A DNA stretch of 64,000 bases from Clostridia bacterium (GCA_030529995.1 JAUMVT010000003.1:1-64000); one strand, 5' to 3'. Shown: positions 8,150 through 17,639, numbered from the stretch's first letter. The notes: generated from the sequence alone by a model not told the origin. Made by a program: numbers and translations.

Positions 8150-9010
8150 TTACTTTCTTCGTACGCCTTCACAGTCCTCTCCCAGTGCAAGGACACGAAT
8201 CGCCGCCGCCACACCGTTTTCCGTGTTATTCAGGGTAACAAACCGGGCAGCTGCCATGGCACTCTCCGTTGCGTTGCCCATGGCGACGCTCCAGTATGCG
8301 CACTTCAGCATGCTGATGTCATTTTCATTGTCGCCAATGGTCATCACATCGGTCAGCGGAATTCCCAATTCCTGTGCCAAGCGGGCAACAGCGTGTCCCT
8401 TATCCACCCCGGCGGGATTGACTTCCAGATTGTTGCACCAGCTGGAGGAAATGCTGATGCCTTGAATCTTTGCCCGAATCTCCTGATGCAGCTCAGCCAG
8501 GACGCCTTGATTTTCCTCATCAATGGCAACAATCTTATTGCAGCCGGTTGCCGCCAGTGCATGAACAGCGTCCTTCCCGTAGCGAATACTGCCTCGGCTC
8601 CCCTGCCGCAGAATGTGCGTCCCCCACAGGAGTCCCGCTTTGTCATGCTCCTTTTCCAGCCGATTGATGGCCAACGTGTTTTCACGGAACAAGCCGTACA
8701 GTAGATTTGTTTCGTCCAGCAGCTTCAGCATCTGCTGACAAATGGCAGGCTGAAGCAGGTAGGAATCATGAATTTCCCCCAAGGGATGATCTGTCCTGCA
8801 TCCGCCGTTCAGTGCCAGCACCGTCATATCCAGTCCGGCATCCTTGGCAAAAAAGCCTGCATCGTCCGGCAGACGGCCTGAGCACAGTGCCAGATGGATG
8901 CCACGTTCCTTCGCCATGCGCAGCGCCTGCACATTCTCTTCCGGAATGCTGTAGGGCTGCTGATTCAGCAGGGTTCCGTCCATGTCCATGGCAATCAAGC
9001 GAATCGGCAC
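8150..9010 (-). CDS. Cof-type HAD-IIB family hydrolase
   Basis: A cytoplasmic haloacid-dehalogenase phosphatase of the Cof/YidA subfamily, 286 residues. Motif I is DMDGTLL near the N-terminus (nucleophile Asp); motif II is ALCSGR; the C-terminal motifs are DKGHAVARLAQELGI and MTIGDNENDISML (motif IV). These proteins typically dephosphorylate sugar phosphates or similar metabolites, but the substrate is not predictable. The start is a GTG at 9010 with AAGGAG 8 bp upstream; a longer in-frame start would overlap rluA and lacks a ribosome binding site. It begins 13 bp after the rluA stop. Confidence 0.9.
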   Translation of the reverse strand: MPIRLIAMDMDGTLLNQQPYSIPEENVQALRMAKERGIHLALCSGRLPDDAGFFAKDAGLDMTVLALNGGCRTDHPLGEIHDSYLLQPAICQQMLKLLDETNLLYGLFRENTLAINRLEKEHDKAGLLWGTHILRQGSRGSIRYGKDAVHALAATGCNKIVAIDEENQGVLAELHQEIRAKIQGISISSSWCNNLEVNPAGVDKGHAVARLAQELGIPLTDVMTIGDNENDISMLKCAYWSVAMGNATESAMAAARFVTLNNTENGVAAAIRVLALGEDCEGVRRK

Positions 9011-9023
9011 AGTCTCACTCCTT

Positions 9024-9890
9024 TCAAAAAGGGCAGAGAATTTCAAAGGTGCGGCCATCCAGCGCCGGCAATTCTCCGTGGGTATCGAGGGTCAGCCGAT
9101 AAGCGCACAGCATCAGCCGACGGGTTTTCTGCGCGCGGTTGAAGGCTCGGTCACCATACACGTCATCCCCAAGGAGAGGATGACCAAGGGCGGCCAGGTG
9201 GGCACGAATCTGATGGGTTCGACCCGTCACCAAATGCACCATCAGCCTGCTGATCGGCCCCTGTTCCATGGTTTCATAGGCTGTAATGATCGGCTTCGCC
9301 CCGGGGGAAGGATGATCCGTCACGGTCACCCGTGCCGCCGATGCATCCTTCAGCAAGTAGGCACGGCAGGTTGCCTTTGGGGGCTTCATCTGCCCACGCA
9401 CCAGGCATTGATACCGCTTATCTAATGTTCGCTCCCGGAAAACCCGTCCCAGAATTTCCTCTGCCTTGGGATTTTTCGCAAACAGAATCAATCCGCAGGT
9501 TTGGTTATCCAGTCGGTGGCAAGGCACGGGAGGCATTGCCGATGCATCCTTTTCCCGCACATGGCGCAGGGCAAGCTCCGTCAGGCTGACGCCGCCCTTT
9601 TCGTCCGGCTCTACGCTGATGCCTGCACGCTTGTTAATCAGCAGCACATCCCCGTCCTCGTAAACCACGTCAACAGCGCAGGTATCCTGCTCCATGCAGT
9701 ATACCTGCACCACGTCCCCTGCAGCAACCCGCTTATCCTGCTTCACACGGATGCCGTTCAGCTTCACATCCCTGCGGCGGAAGCTTTGCTGCCATACCGT
9801 TGCCGGCAATTCCGGCAAAAAGCGGCGGAGGCAGGCGTCAATCCGCTGCCCTTCCGCCGCTTGATCAACCTTAAATTCATAGCAAGCCAT
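9024..9890 (-). CDS. RluA-family 23S rRNA/tRNA pseudouridine synthase
   Basis: A 288-residue pseudouridine synthase. An N-terminal S4 RNA-binding domain (residues 14-70, with SFRRRDVKLNGIRVKQDKRV) precedes the RluA catalytic domain. The catalytic loop HRLDNQTCG holds Asp128, and the later conserved block TGRTHQIRAHLAALGHPLLGD is intact. Which uridine is modified cannot be told; RluC/RluD-type rRNA sites are the usual guess. Its ATG directly abuts the stop codon of the upstream unknown gene (9891), so translation is likely coupled. Confidence 0.93.
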   Translation of the reverse strand: MACYEFKVDQAAEGQRIDACLRRFLPELPATVWQQSFRRRDVKLNGIRVKQDKRVAAGDVVQVYCMEQDTCAVDVVYEDGDVLLINKRAGISVEPDEKGGVSLTELALRHVREKDASAMPPVPCHRLDNQTCGLILFAKNPKAEEILGRVFRERTLDKRYQCLVRGQMKPPKATCRAYLLKDASAARVTVTDHPSPGAKPIITAYETMEQGPISRLMVHLVTGRTHQIRAHLAALGHPLLGDDVYGDRAFNRAQKTRRLMLCAYRLTLDTHGELPALDGRTFEILCPF

Positions 9891-10937
9891 TTACTGTACC
9901 ACTGCGGTCGTCATGCCGCACCATCTCGGTGTTTGCCGCTGCACCGCCTGCACACACGCCAGCATTTCCTGGGTGGGCTGTACCATCAGCAGTGACGCCA
10001 GCACTTCATTCATTTCCGAAAGTCCTACATTCTGCTTTGCCAGCATCCGCAGGTCTTCCGCCGCCTCTTCTTCCGTAATTTCCGGCCGAACGGCACCCTG
10101 CAGGAGACCGAGCAGCTGGAAATACAGGGGCATTTCCTGGGGAAGCAGCCCCGTCATGGCACCCAGCATGGTCATCTGATCCACCTGCATGGCATCGCTT
10201 GTGCGCAGGAAGGAAGCATCCTTCACCCGCTCCGGCTCTGCCAGTCCGGGATGAATCAAGATCATTTCACCCTGCTTATCATAGGTGTAGTCAAAGCTGA
10301 CTCGCAAGTACCGCCTGCTCAGCAGCTGATACAGTCCCGTTTCCGATTCCACCACATCCTGCAGCAGGTGCTGCATCGGTTCATGCACATCCATGCAGCC
10401 ATCCATGTACAGCATGGCACGGATCACCGCCTCGCAGCGCATGAGCCGTTCCCGCAGCGCATCGTGCTCCGGCGTGGCGAAGAGGTTGCCCAGCAACGTC
10501 ATCAGCTGCTGAGGCAAGCACAGGAAAAGCTGCTCCTCTCCCTGCCACCTAAGATGGCACCACAATCGCTGCACCAGGGACTCCGCAGGCTCCCCGTCCG
10601 CAGCGTCAAGGAGCTCAACTTCTCCATGGTGCAGGATCATCTGCTCAACCAGCTGATGTTCCCGCCAAGACAGGAGATTGGCTTCTTCCCGGAGCTGCCC
10701 CAGCACCTGGGCCTGCATGGTTTTTACATCATGCAGGCAGGTCTGCAGGGGATGCTCCTGTGCATAGAAGCTCAGCGACCACAATTCCTCAGCATGCTCA
10801 TCATCGCAGCCCTCGAACAGGTCATAGGCCGGATAATCAGACAGACGGCTTTCGCAAGCCTCCATCCGGCGTTCCCGCATGACACTCATGGTCTTGTCCG
10901 TCCAGTGCAGTGATGGAGCATTATTTTCTCGCAGCAT
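9891..10937 (-). CDS. Hypothetical protein (348 residues) coupled to rluA
   Basis: I do not recognise this protein. It is 348 residues, has no signal peptide and no clear membrane helix, and is rich in Leu, Glu, Gln and Met. The middle is helical and acidic; a short beta-like stretch (LRVSFDYTYDKQGEMILIHPG) lies near residue 235. There are scattered cysteines but no CxxC motif. The start at 10937 has a GAGGAGG box 4-5 bp upstream. It lies between ilvE (68 bp upstream) and rluA (stop and ATG adjacent). The sequence gives no basis for a function. Confidence 0.75.
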   Translation of the reverse strand: MLRENNAPSLHWTDKTMSVMRERRMEACESRLSDYPAYDLFEGCDDEHAEELWSLSFYAQEHPLQTCLHDVKTMQAQVLGQLREEANLLSWREHQLVEQMILHHGEVELLDAADGEPAESLVQRLWCHLRWQGEEQLFLCLPQQLMTLLGNLFATPEHDALRERLMRCEAVIRAMLYMDGCMDVHEPMQHLLQDVVESETGLYQLLSRRYLRVSFDYTYDKQGEMILIHPGLAEPERVKDASFLRTSDAMQVDQMTMLGAMTGLLPQEMPLYFQLLGLLQGAVRPEITEEEAAEDLRMLAKQNVGLSEMNEVLASLLMVQPTQEMLACVQAVQRQTPRWCGMTTAVVQ

Positions 10938-11004
10938 GAATCCTCCTCAGTTCCGGCAGCCAACGCACACAATCCCGAATCTCTGCTGCCATCCCCGGGG
11001 ATGG

Positions 11005-12072
11005 TCAGAGCTTGGTCACCCAACCGTTTTCATCCGGCAGCTTGCCGTACTGAATGCCGGTCAGGGTATCGTACAGCTTCTGTGCCACAGGGCCGATGTT
11101 GCCGTCCCCGATGGTCAGCTTCTCATCGTCCATGCACAGTTCGCCTACGGGAGAAATCACGGCAGCCGTGCCGGTACCGAAAGCTTCGGTCAGCTTGCCG
11201 CTCTTTGCATCCGCAAAAATATCCGCAATGGCCAGGCGCTTTTCTTCCACTTCATAGCCAAGCTGCTTGGCAATGGTCAGCACGCTGTCACGGGTGATGC
11301 CGGGCAGGATGGAGCCATTCAATGCAGGGGTCACAATCTTGTTGCCATAGGCAAACATCATGTTCATGGAGCCGACTTCTTCCACGTACTTCTGCTCCAC
11401 GCCGTCCAGCCACAGCACCTGGGCATAGCCCTTCTTTTCGGCGATTTCACCAGCCAGGATGGAAGCTGCATAGTTGCCTGCACACTTGGTGAAGCCAACG
11501 CCGCCTCGTACTGCACGGACGTACTTGTCTTCCACATAGATGCCCACGGGCTTCAGTCCCTCTGCATAATAAGCGCCTACAGGGCTGAGAATGATGTAGA
11601 ACAGATAATGCTGAGACGCATGCACGCCCAGCTTGGCATCCGTTGCAATCATGGTAGGACGGATATACAGGCTGGTACCTTCCTGATGCGGCACCCAGTC
11701 CCCGTCGATCTCCACCAGCTTCTTCAGGCCTGCCAGTGCCAGTTCCTTGTCCAGCTCAGGCATGCACATACGGGCTGCGCTGTTGCACATCCGGGCAATG
11801 TTTGCCTCCGGGCGGAACAGCTGCAGGCCGCCGTCCTCACGGCGATAGCACTTGGTGCCTTCAAAAATGGCCTGACCATAATGGAAGACAACGGCCGCAG
11901 GATCCATGGAAAAGTCTCCATAGGGTACCACACGGGGATCATACCAGCCCTTGCCCTCTTCATAATCCATAAGGAACATATGATCCGTAAAAATCGTACC
12001 AAAACCCAGCTTACTCTCATCCTGAGGTTTCTGCTTCGGATGGGTGGTCAGCGTTACTTTGATTTCTGCCAT
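11005..12072 (-). CDS. ilvE: Branched-chain-amino-acid aminotransferase
   Basis: A PLP-dependent class IV aminotransferase that interconverts Leu, Ile and Val with their 2-oxo acids. The 355-residue length and motifs fit the larger BCAT subgroup: GTIFTDHMFLMDYEEGKGW at the N-terminus, YGQAIFEGTKCYR, the PLP-lysine region GVGFTKCAGNYAASI, VLWLDGVEQKYVEEVGSMN, and the C-terminal EAFGTGTAAVISPVGEL. The ATG at 12072 follows GGAGGGG; a longer reading frame runs into the promoter. A TTGACA-16-TATAAT promoter lies 64 bp upstream. Confidence 0.95.
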   Translation of the reverse strand: MAEIKVTLTTHPKQKPQDESKLGFGTIFTDHMFLMDYEEGKGWYDPRVVPYGDFSMDPAAVVFHYGQAIFEGTKCYRREDGGLQLFRPEANIARMCNSAARMCMPELDKELALAGLKKLVEIDGDWVPHQEGTSLYIRPTMIATDAKLGVHASQHYLFYIILSPVGAYYAEGLKPVGIYVEDKYVRAVRGGVGFTKCAGNYAASILAGEIAEKKGYAQVLWLDGVEQKYVEEVGSMNMMFAYGNKIVTPALNGSILPGITRDSVLTIAKQLGYEVEEKRLAIADIFADAKSGKLTEAFGTGTAAVISPVGELCMDDEKLTIGDGNIGPVAQKLYDTLTGIQYGKLPDENGWVTKL

Positions 12073-12135
12073 AGCAATCCCCTCCACAACCCATTGATAT
12101 CGCCCATTCCGCCAGTAAAGGAATGGTGTTCTTCT

Positions 12136-12163
12136 ATTATACCTTGCCTCCCCCATCTGTCAA
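12136..12163 (-). promoter_or_regulatory. Sigma-A promoter of ilvE
   Basis: Minus-strand TTGACA (complement of 12158-12163) and TATAAT (complement of 12136-12141) with a 16-bp spacer, 64 bp upstream of ilvE. A small hairpin (arms CCATTCC and GGAATGG) follows in the leader; I could not assign it to a riboswitch class. Confidence 0.7.
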
Positions 12164-12204
12164 GTACGCCGACAGGACGGTTTCTGTAAATTCATGTATT
12201 TACA

Positions 12205-12234
12205 TTGCATTTTTCCTTTCCCTTATGCTATAAT
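12205..12234 (+). promoter_or_regulatory. Promoter of the NagD-like / aldo-keto reductase unit
   Basis: TTGCAT (12205-12210) and TATAAT (12229-12234), 18-bp spacer, 41 bp upstream of the ATG at 12276; divergent from the ilvE promoter. Confidence 0.65.
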
Positions 12235-12275
12235 CGACATAAAGCAATGCACAATATACTCAAGGGGTGAATCCC

Positions 12276-13076
12276 ATGAACGATGAAGACATCCGGGAGA
12301 AGCTGAAGCCCATCCGCTGCTTTCTGCTGGATATGGACGGTACCTTTTACCTGGGGAATCAGCTGATTGAAGGTTCCCTAGACTTTTTATCCGCGCTGGA
12401 TCGTACGGGCCGCACTGCCCGGTTTCTCACCAATAATTCCAGCAAGTCCGCCAAGGTGTACAGGGACAAGCTGCAGCGAATGGGTGTGGATGCCCGCTAT
12501 CAGGATGTGATTACCTCCGGGCATGCAGCAGTTCATTACTGCATGGATCATTATCCCACGGGACAGGGCTATTTGCTGGGCAATCCCATGCTCCGTGAAG
12601 AGCTTGAGGAAATGGGTCTTCGCTTTACGGAAGAAAATCCCGATTACGTGTTGGTCGCTTTCGATACCACCCTGGACTATGCCAAGATGTGCAAAGTATG
12701 CGATTTCATCCGTGCAGGAAAGCCCTATATTGCCACCCACCCGGACTTTAACTGTCCCACGGAGACCGGCTTCATTCCGGATATGGGCGCGATTATGGCC
12801 TTCATCGAAGCCAGCACCGGCAGAAAGGCCGATATCATTCTGGGCAAGCCCTATGAAGGCATTGTACAGGAAGCCCTCCGGCGCACAGGCTTCCAGAAGC
12901 AGGAGATGGCCATGGTAGGCGACCGCCTGTATACGGACGTGGCAACCGGCGTTCATCACGGCATGACCGGGATCCTTGTCCTTTCCGGCGAAGCCACCAT
13001 GGAGGACGTCAAAACTTCCGATGTCAAGCCGGATCTGATTTTCGGCCAGCTTTCCGATATGATTCCTTATCTGTAA
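12276..13076 (+). CDS. HAD-IIA family hydrolase (NagD-like phosphatase)
   Basis: A cytoplasmic HAD phosphatase of the NagD/p-nitrophenylphosphatase subfamily, 266 residues. Motif I DMDGTFYLG (nucleophile Asp), motif II LTNNSSKS, Lys in ILGKPYEGI and motif IV MVGDRLYTDVATG are all present, with the C2-type cap between motifs II and III. The substrate is probably a small phosphate ester. An AAGGGG box lies 9 bp before ATG 12276. It is 31 bp upstream of an aldo/keto reductase and likely cotranscribed with it. Confidence 0.9.
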   Translation: MNDEDIREKLKPIRCFLLDMDGTFYLGNQLIEGSLDFLSALDRTGRTARFLTNNSSKSAKVYRDKLQRMGVDARYQDVITSGHAAVHYCMDHYPTGQGYLLGNPMLREELEEMGLRFTEENPDYVLVAFDTTLDYAKMCKVCDFIRAGKPYIATHPDFNCPTETGFIPDMGAIMAFIEASTGRKADIILGKPYEGIVQEALRRTGFQKQEMAMVGDRLYTDVATGVHHGMTGILVLSGEATMEDVKTSDVKPDLIFGQLSDMIPYL

Positions 13077-13107
13077 TGCTTTATACCGATAGAAAGAAGG
13101 GACGATT

Positions 13108-14229
13108 ATGCTGCAAACCACTTTCCCAGGCATTCAGCGTGCTTCCTCCGCTCTGGGCTTCGGCTGCATGCGTCTGCCCGTTGCAGGCGGCCGCATTGAT
13201 GAGGCAGAAGCCATTCGGATGATTCGCTATGCCATTGATCACGGTGTGCGATACATTGACACAGCCTATCCCTATCACGGCGGAGAAAGCGAAATCGTGG
13301 TCGGCAAGGCGCTGAAGGACGGCTACCGTGACAAGGTGATTCTGACCACCAAGCTGCCCATTTGGAAGCTGCAAACCGCCGAGGACATGCCCAAAACGCT
13401 GGATGAGCAGCTGAAGAAGCTGGACGTGGATCATGTAGATTTCTACCTGATGCATGCCATGAACGAGGAGCGGTTCAATACCATCCGATCCATGGACTAC
13501 CAGTCCTTCCTAGAAAAAGCCATGGCGCAGGGGAAAATCCGCTATCCCGGTTTCTCCTTCCATGATAATGCGGACACCTTTTTGAACATCCTGAATGACT
13601 ATGACTGGAAACTGGCACAGGTGCAGATGAACATTCTGGACGGCAATGCCCAGGCCACGCTGAACGGCATTCATGCAGCCGGCGAAAAAGGCATCGGCGT
13701 GGTCATTATGGAGCCGCTTCGCGGCGGCCTTTTGGCCGCCCCTCCGGCGGATGTGCAGGCACTATATGATGCCTTCCCCGTCAAACGTTCTGCCGTGGAA
13801 TGGGCATTCCGCTTCCTGTATACCATGCCGGAGGTGGTGACCATTCTTTCCGGCATGAGCACCATGGAGCAGGTTCAGGACAATCTCCGCATTTTCGATG
13901 CCGCTGTGCAGGAGCCGTTAACGGAGGCCGAGCAGGCGCTTTATGCGCAGGTGAAGGAAACCTACATGAGCCGCACGAAAACACGGTGCACAGGCTGCCG
14001 CTATTGCCAGCCCTGCCCCCGTGGGGTGAAGATTCCGCAGATCTTCCAAGGATACGACGGCAAGAAGCTCCGTGAAAAGGATGACTTTGCCGCAGAGTAT
14101 GTCAAGATTGCAGAAGAGCATGGGGACGCATCCCGGTGCGTCAAGTGCCGCAAGTGCGAGGCTGCCTGCCCCCAGCATCTGCCCATTACCCGTTATCTGG
14201 CAGAGATCCATGCGGAATGCACCGGCTGA
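13108..14229 (+). CDS. Aldo/keto reductase with C-terminal 4Fe-4S ferredoxin domain
   Basis: A 373-residue two-part oxidoreductase. Residues 1-280 form an AKR TIM barrel (GFGCMRLP, YIDTAYPYHGGESE with the catalytic Tyr, DFYLMHAM, and the VVIMEPLRGG strand). The C-terminus holds two cysteine clusters, CTGCRYCQPCPRG and CVKCRKCEAACPQ, that should bind 4Fe-4S centres. This architecture is common in anaerobes and is thought to link carbonyl reduction to ferredoxin-type electron transfer, but physiological substrates are mostly unknown. RBS AGAAAGAAGGG precedes the ATG. A strong terminator follows 40 bp after the stop. Confidence 0.92.
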   Translation: MLQTTFPGIQRASSALGFGCMRLPVAGGRIDEAEAIRMIRYAIDHGVRYIDTAYPYHGGESEIVVGKALKDGYRDKVILTTKLPIWKLQTAEDMPKTLDEQLKKLDVDHVDFYLMHAMNEERFNTIRSMDYQSFLEKAMAQGKIRYPGFSFHDNADTFLNILNDYDWKLAQVQMNILDGNAQATLNGIHAAGEKGIGVVIMEPLRGGLLAAPPADVQALYDAFPVKRSAVEWAFRFLYTMPEVVTILSGMSTMEQVQDNLRIFDAAVQEPLTEAEQALYAQVKETYMSRTKTRCTGCRYCQPCPRGVKIPQIFQGYDGKKLREKDDFAAEYVKIAEEHGDASRCVKCRKCEAACPQHLPITRYLAEIHAECTG

Positions 14230-14271
14230 TCATATAGCTCTGTCCCCATGAAAGCACGCACATAAAAAGGA

Positions 14272-14317
14272 GCCGCAGCTGCCGCTCTCTCGAAGGAGAA
14301 TTGCAGCTGCGGCTTTT
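14272..14317. terminator. Bidirectional Rho-independent terminator
   Basis: Perfect 11-bp arms GCCGCAGCTGC (14272-14282) and GCAGCTGCGGC (14303-14313), then TTTT on the plus strand; it separates the convergent AKR and GH4 genes. Confidence 0.8.
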
Positions 14318-14333
14318 CACGTAGCAGTTGGAT

Positions 14334-15725
14334 TTACCACCATTCCTTGGGCAGATACTTCTTCTGCGCCAGCAGCATGTCATCAAACAAGGGCTGGGCG
14401 TCATTCACATCCACCTTGCCCATCTGCGGATCATTCATGAAGGCTGCGAAAGCCAGCTTCCGATCGCAGGTCTGAGCGGCACGGAGGATCATCTGCTGAT
14501 CCGTTACATGGCGCATGGTCAGTGCCAGAATGTCGCTGTCCATGGCACCTGCAAACACAGGAGAAATCTGATCACGGCGGAAGAGGGCATTGGTCTCCAC
14601 CACAGCACCCAAAGGCAGATTCGGAATCTGACCCCGGTTGGGAATATTCACGTTCGTTACCATATCGCCCAAACCCAGCAGTGCTTTCATCATCAGGTGG
14701 CCTTCCTCGCCGGTAGCCTTGAAGGTAATGTCCTCTTCACCGCTCAGCAGCCGTGCACGGCGGGCAAGGCGACGATCCAGGTCTTCCAGCCGCCAGCTGA
14801 CCGGCGTCAAGCCGAAGCCCCAGCTCTTCACCGTTTCCGGATCCTTCAGGTACCACGGAGGCATAAACTCTGCCAAGTGACGGTCACCAGCAGCGGCAAT
14901 CTTGCCGTAGCGGAGGAACAAATCGAACTTCACCTTATGAGAGCACTGGAAGAAGTCGTTCATCCAATTGGCATCCTTGCCCTTGGTAAAGCCGGTTTCC
15001 CGATACTTTTCGCAGAAAGTGAGATACAGCGGGAACAAATCCATGCCCTGATAGGAGGCGGTGGAGAACCAGGTGAAGTGGTTCACGCCCTGCACGGTGA
15101 CACGAATGTCCTGACGAGGTACATCCTTGATATCGCACATATCCTCCAGCATGGCAGCCAGCAGCTTCTGGGTGCCGAACACTTCATGGCAGCAGCCAAA
15201 GGCCTTGATCTCCGGGAACACATCATAGAGGGTTGCCATGCACAGGGTCATGGGGTTGGTATAGTTAATGACCCAAGCCTTAGGCGCATAAGCCTTGATG
15301 GCCTGCGCAATCTCCACAAACATAGGGATGGTACGCATTGCACGCATCAATCCGCCGGGGCCTACCGTATCGCCTACGGACTGATACACGCCTACACGCT
15401 CAGGCGCATGCACGTCGCTCTTCATTTCCTCGAAGGTGCCGGGCAGAATGGAAATCACCACAAAGTCAACACCCGTCAGTGCTTCCTGCAGGGTGTCAGA
15501 GACTTCATACTTCCAGTGGCTCACGGCCTTTTCGTGATTTGCGGTCTTCTCACCGATAATGCGGTTCTTTTCAGCTGCGTCACGGTCAATATCATACAGG
15601 CGAACCGTGCCTTCCATGCCGGTATCCATGGCCAAGTCAGTCATAAAACCCCATGCCCAGCCGCGAGAGCCGCCGCCGATGTAGGCAACCTTCAAATCGA
15701 TGGCCTTACCGTCCTGATACTGCAT
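14334..15725 (-). CDS. Glycoside hydrolase family 4 (alpha-glucosidase/alpha-galactosidase type)
   Basis: An NAD+- and Mn2+-dependent GH4 glycosidase, cytoplasmic, 463 residues. The N-terminal Rossmann motif is IGGGSRGWAWG; the metal-site Cys falls in GCCHEVFG and the His in VNHFTWF; the INYTNPM block is also typical. GH4 enzymes act on alpha-glucosides, alpha-galactosides or alpha-glucuronides by a redox-assisted elimination; sequence alone does not fix the sugar, nor whether it must be 6-phosphorylated. Absence of a nearby PTS argues mildly for non-phosphorylated substrates. It is a single-gene unit. Confidence 0.88.
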   Translation of the reverse strand: MQYQDGKAIDLKVAYIGGGSRGWAWGFMTDLAMDTGMEGTVRLYDIDRDAAEKNRIIGEKTANHEKAVSHWKYEVSDTLQEALTGVDFVVISILPGTFEEMKSDVHAPERVGVYQSVGDTVGPGGLMRAMRTIPMFVEIAQAIKAYAPKAWVINYTNPMTLCMATLYDVFPEIKAFGCCHEVFGTQKLLAAMLEDMCDIKDVPRQDIRVTVQGVNHFTWFSTASYQGMDLFPLYLTFCEKYRETGFTKGKDANWMNDFFQCSHKVKFDLFLRYGKIAAAGDRHLAEFMPPWYLKDPETVKSWGFGLTPVSWRLEDLDRRLARRARLLSGEEDITFKATGEEGHLMMKALLGLGDMVTNVNIPNRGQIPNLPLGAVVETNALFRRDQISPVFAGAMDSDILALTMRHVTDQQMILRAAQTCDRKLAFAAFMNDPQMGKVDVNDAQPLFDDMLLAQKKYLPKEWW

Positions 15726-15862
15726 GTAAACTCCTTCCTTTCATGCACAGGTCACAAGTGACCGATAGTTCTGTGCTCATTGTACTCCTTTCCCGCCCCT
15801 GTGGCAAGACGAAAGATGGAAAAATTTCATCGTTTTCGGCACAAAGTTTACAAGCCGCATCC

Positions 15863-15896
15863 ATAAAAAATCCCGTGCACATTGCTGCGCACGGGA
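15863..15896 (-). terminator. Terminator of the first 5'-nucleotidase gene
   Basis: Minus-strand hairpin with 8-bp arms (15871-15878 and 15889-15896) followed by six T, 20 bp after the stop at 15916. Confidence 0.85.
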
Positions 15897-15915
15897 CCAA
15901 GTCGAGAAAAGAAGA

Positions 15916-17589
15916 TCAGTTGGCAGGAGCTTCGGATACAGCCACGATGCGTCCCTGGCCGTAGGGATCAGCATAAGCTTCGCCCACAACGCCGCCCAAG
16001 GTATCCACGATGTAATCCATCAGCACCTGGTTGTCCAGCTTGACGCTCTTCTGCAGCACCTTGCTGCCGGCAAACATGGACATACCGTCGCCGCTGTCCA
16101 GCAGCATGTAGTTGTGGCTGGCCAGGGTGTAGGTCTTGGTCAGATCCAGGTCTTCTCCGGCAACCTTCACGTTCTTCACGCGATATTCGCCGGTCACGCC
16201 GGTGAACATGCCCTTGTCATCCGTGGTGCAGGAAGACTCGATGTAGGTATGGATTTCGTAGGTCAGGCCGGCCACCTGGAGGAAGCCGCCGCATTCACCG
16301 GGGGTGTTGCGTGCACCGAACTCCAGCGCATCCAGCACCTGCTGTCCGGTCACTTCGATAACACACATTTCGTTGCCGAAAGGATGCACCTTCAGGATGT
16401 CGTTCAGGGTAATGTCGCCGGCAGCTATGGAAACACGGATGCCGCCGCCGTTAACAAAGGCAATGTCAGCACCGGACTGATCCTTGTAAGCGTCAGCGCA
16501 CAGGTCGCCCAAGTTGGTTTCAGCATTGCGGATAATGCGGATGGCCGTGCCGTTTTCATCCTTGGCAGTGGGGTCGGTAATGGTCAGATCCACGGCAGTC
16601 TTGGCAACCACCGTAGCCAGCTTCTTGTTCAGCTCATCGGTTGCAGCAGATACAGCCTCGGAAGCTTCATTTTCGATGCCCAGCAGTTCAGGAGCAGAAA
16701 CGCTGTTGTGCCAGGTGTACAGGCCATAGGACAGGGAGCCGTCCTTGGCGGAAATGGTCACGTAACCGATGCCTTCCAGCTTGGTGCCGCAGGCAGCACG
16801 GATTACGTCTTCGCCGTCCTTGTTCTTCATCACAAGCTGATCGGTGTCGTGGCTGTGACCGTCCACCATGGCATCGATGCCGGTGGTGTTGCCCAGCACG
16901 TCCGCATAGGTGTAGGGAGAAGAAGTTGCTTCATTGCCCAAGTGAGCGATGGCGATGACTAAATCAGCTCCTTCCGCACGGGCAGCATCCACAGCGCTCT
17001 GCACGCCGGCATAGAGCTTTTCGCCGGTACCGTCTTCCATGAAGCCGTAGACATAGTTGCCGTTTTCATCCTGGAAGTACTTCGGGGTGGACTTGGTGAT
17101 GGATTCAGGCGTGGTGATGCCAACAAAGGCAACCTTCAGGCCTTCCACTTCCTTGATGACGTAGGCAGGGAATACCAGCTCATCTTTATAGGTGAAGTTA
17201 GAGCTGATGTAGGGGAAGTTAGCCTTCTTCGTCAGGCTCAGGAAGTTGTCCATGCCGTAGTCGAACTCATGATTGCCGGGGATGGCTACATCGTAGCCCA
17301 CAGCGTTCATCAGGTCGATGATGGCGTCGCCCTTGGTCATGGTGCCGACAGGCTCGCCCTGAATGGAGTCGCCGTCGTCCACCAGCAGGACGTTGTAGCT
17401 CTTTGCCATCTGCTGCTTGACAGCATACAGGCCGGCATAGCCAAAGCCTTGGTCAATGCCGCAGTGCACGTCGCTGGTGAAAAGAATAACCAGATCCTTG
17501 GTCAGTGCAGGTGCTGCATCTTCCGCCACCGCAGAGAAGCAGCCCAGCAGCATCGCCAGTGCCAACAGGAGACCGAGCAGTTTCTTCAT
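15916..17589 (-). CDS. Secreted 5'-nucleotidase / UshA-like metallophosphoesterase (copy 1)
   Basis: An exported bimetallic phosphoesterase, 557 residues. A signal peptide covers 1-22 (LLGLLLALAMLLGCFSAVA). The metallophosphatase domain shows FTSDVHCGID, DDGDSIQGEP, GNHEFDYG, AIAHLGNEA and DGHSHDTD; the C-terminal 5'-nucleotidase domain has NLGDLCADAYKDQSG and FVNGGGIR. It should release phosphate and nucleosides from nucleotides outside the cell. There is no LPXTG or S-layer domain, so it is probably free or membrane-retained. A close paralogue lies immediately upstream with its own promoter; the two share most of their sequence, indicating tandem duplication. Confidence 0.92.
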   Translation of the reverse strand: MKKLLGLLLALAMLLGCFSAVAEDAAPALTKDLVILFTSDVHCGIDQGFGYAGLYAVKQQMAKSYNVLLVDDGDSIQGEPVGTMTKGDAIIDLMNAVGYDVAIPGNHEFDYGMDNFLSLTKKANFPYISSNFTYKDELVFPAYVIKEVEGLKVAFVGITTPESITKSTPKYFQDENGNYVYGFMEDGTGEKLYAGVQSAVDAARAEGADLVIAIAHLGNEATSSPYTYADVLGNTTGIDAMVDGHSHDTDQLVMKNKDGEDVIRAACGTKLEGIGYVTISAKDGSLSYGLYTWHNSVSAPELLGIENEASEAVSAATDELNKKLATVVAKTAVDLTITDPTAKDENGTAIRIIRNAETNLGDLCADAYKDQSGADIAFVNGGGIRVSIAAGDITLNDILKVHPFGNEMCVIEVTGQQVLDALEFGARNTPGECGGFLQVAGLTYEIHTYIESSCTTDDKGMFTGVTGEYRVKNVKVAGEDLDLTKTYTLASHNYMLLDSGDGMSMFAGSKVLQKSVKLDNQVLMDYIVDTLGGVVGEAYADPYGQGRIVAVSEAPAN

Positions 17590-17639
17590 CTTCCGTATCC
17601 TCCTTTTGTCGCATGAAAAGGGAATGGTATCCTTCCTTT

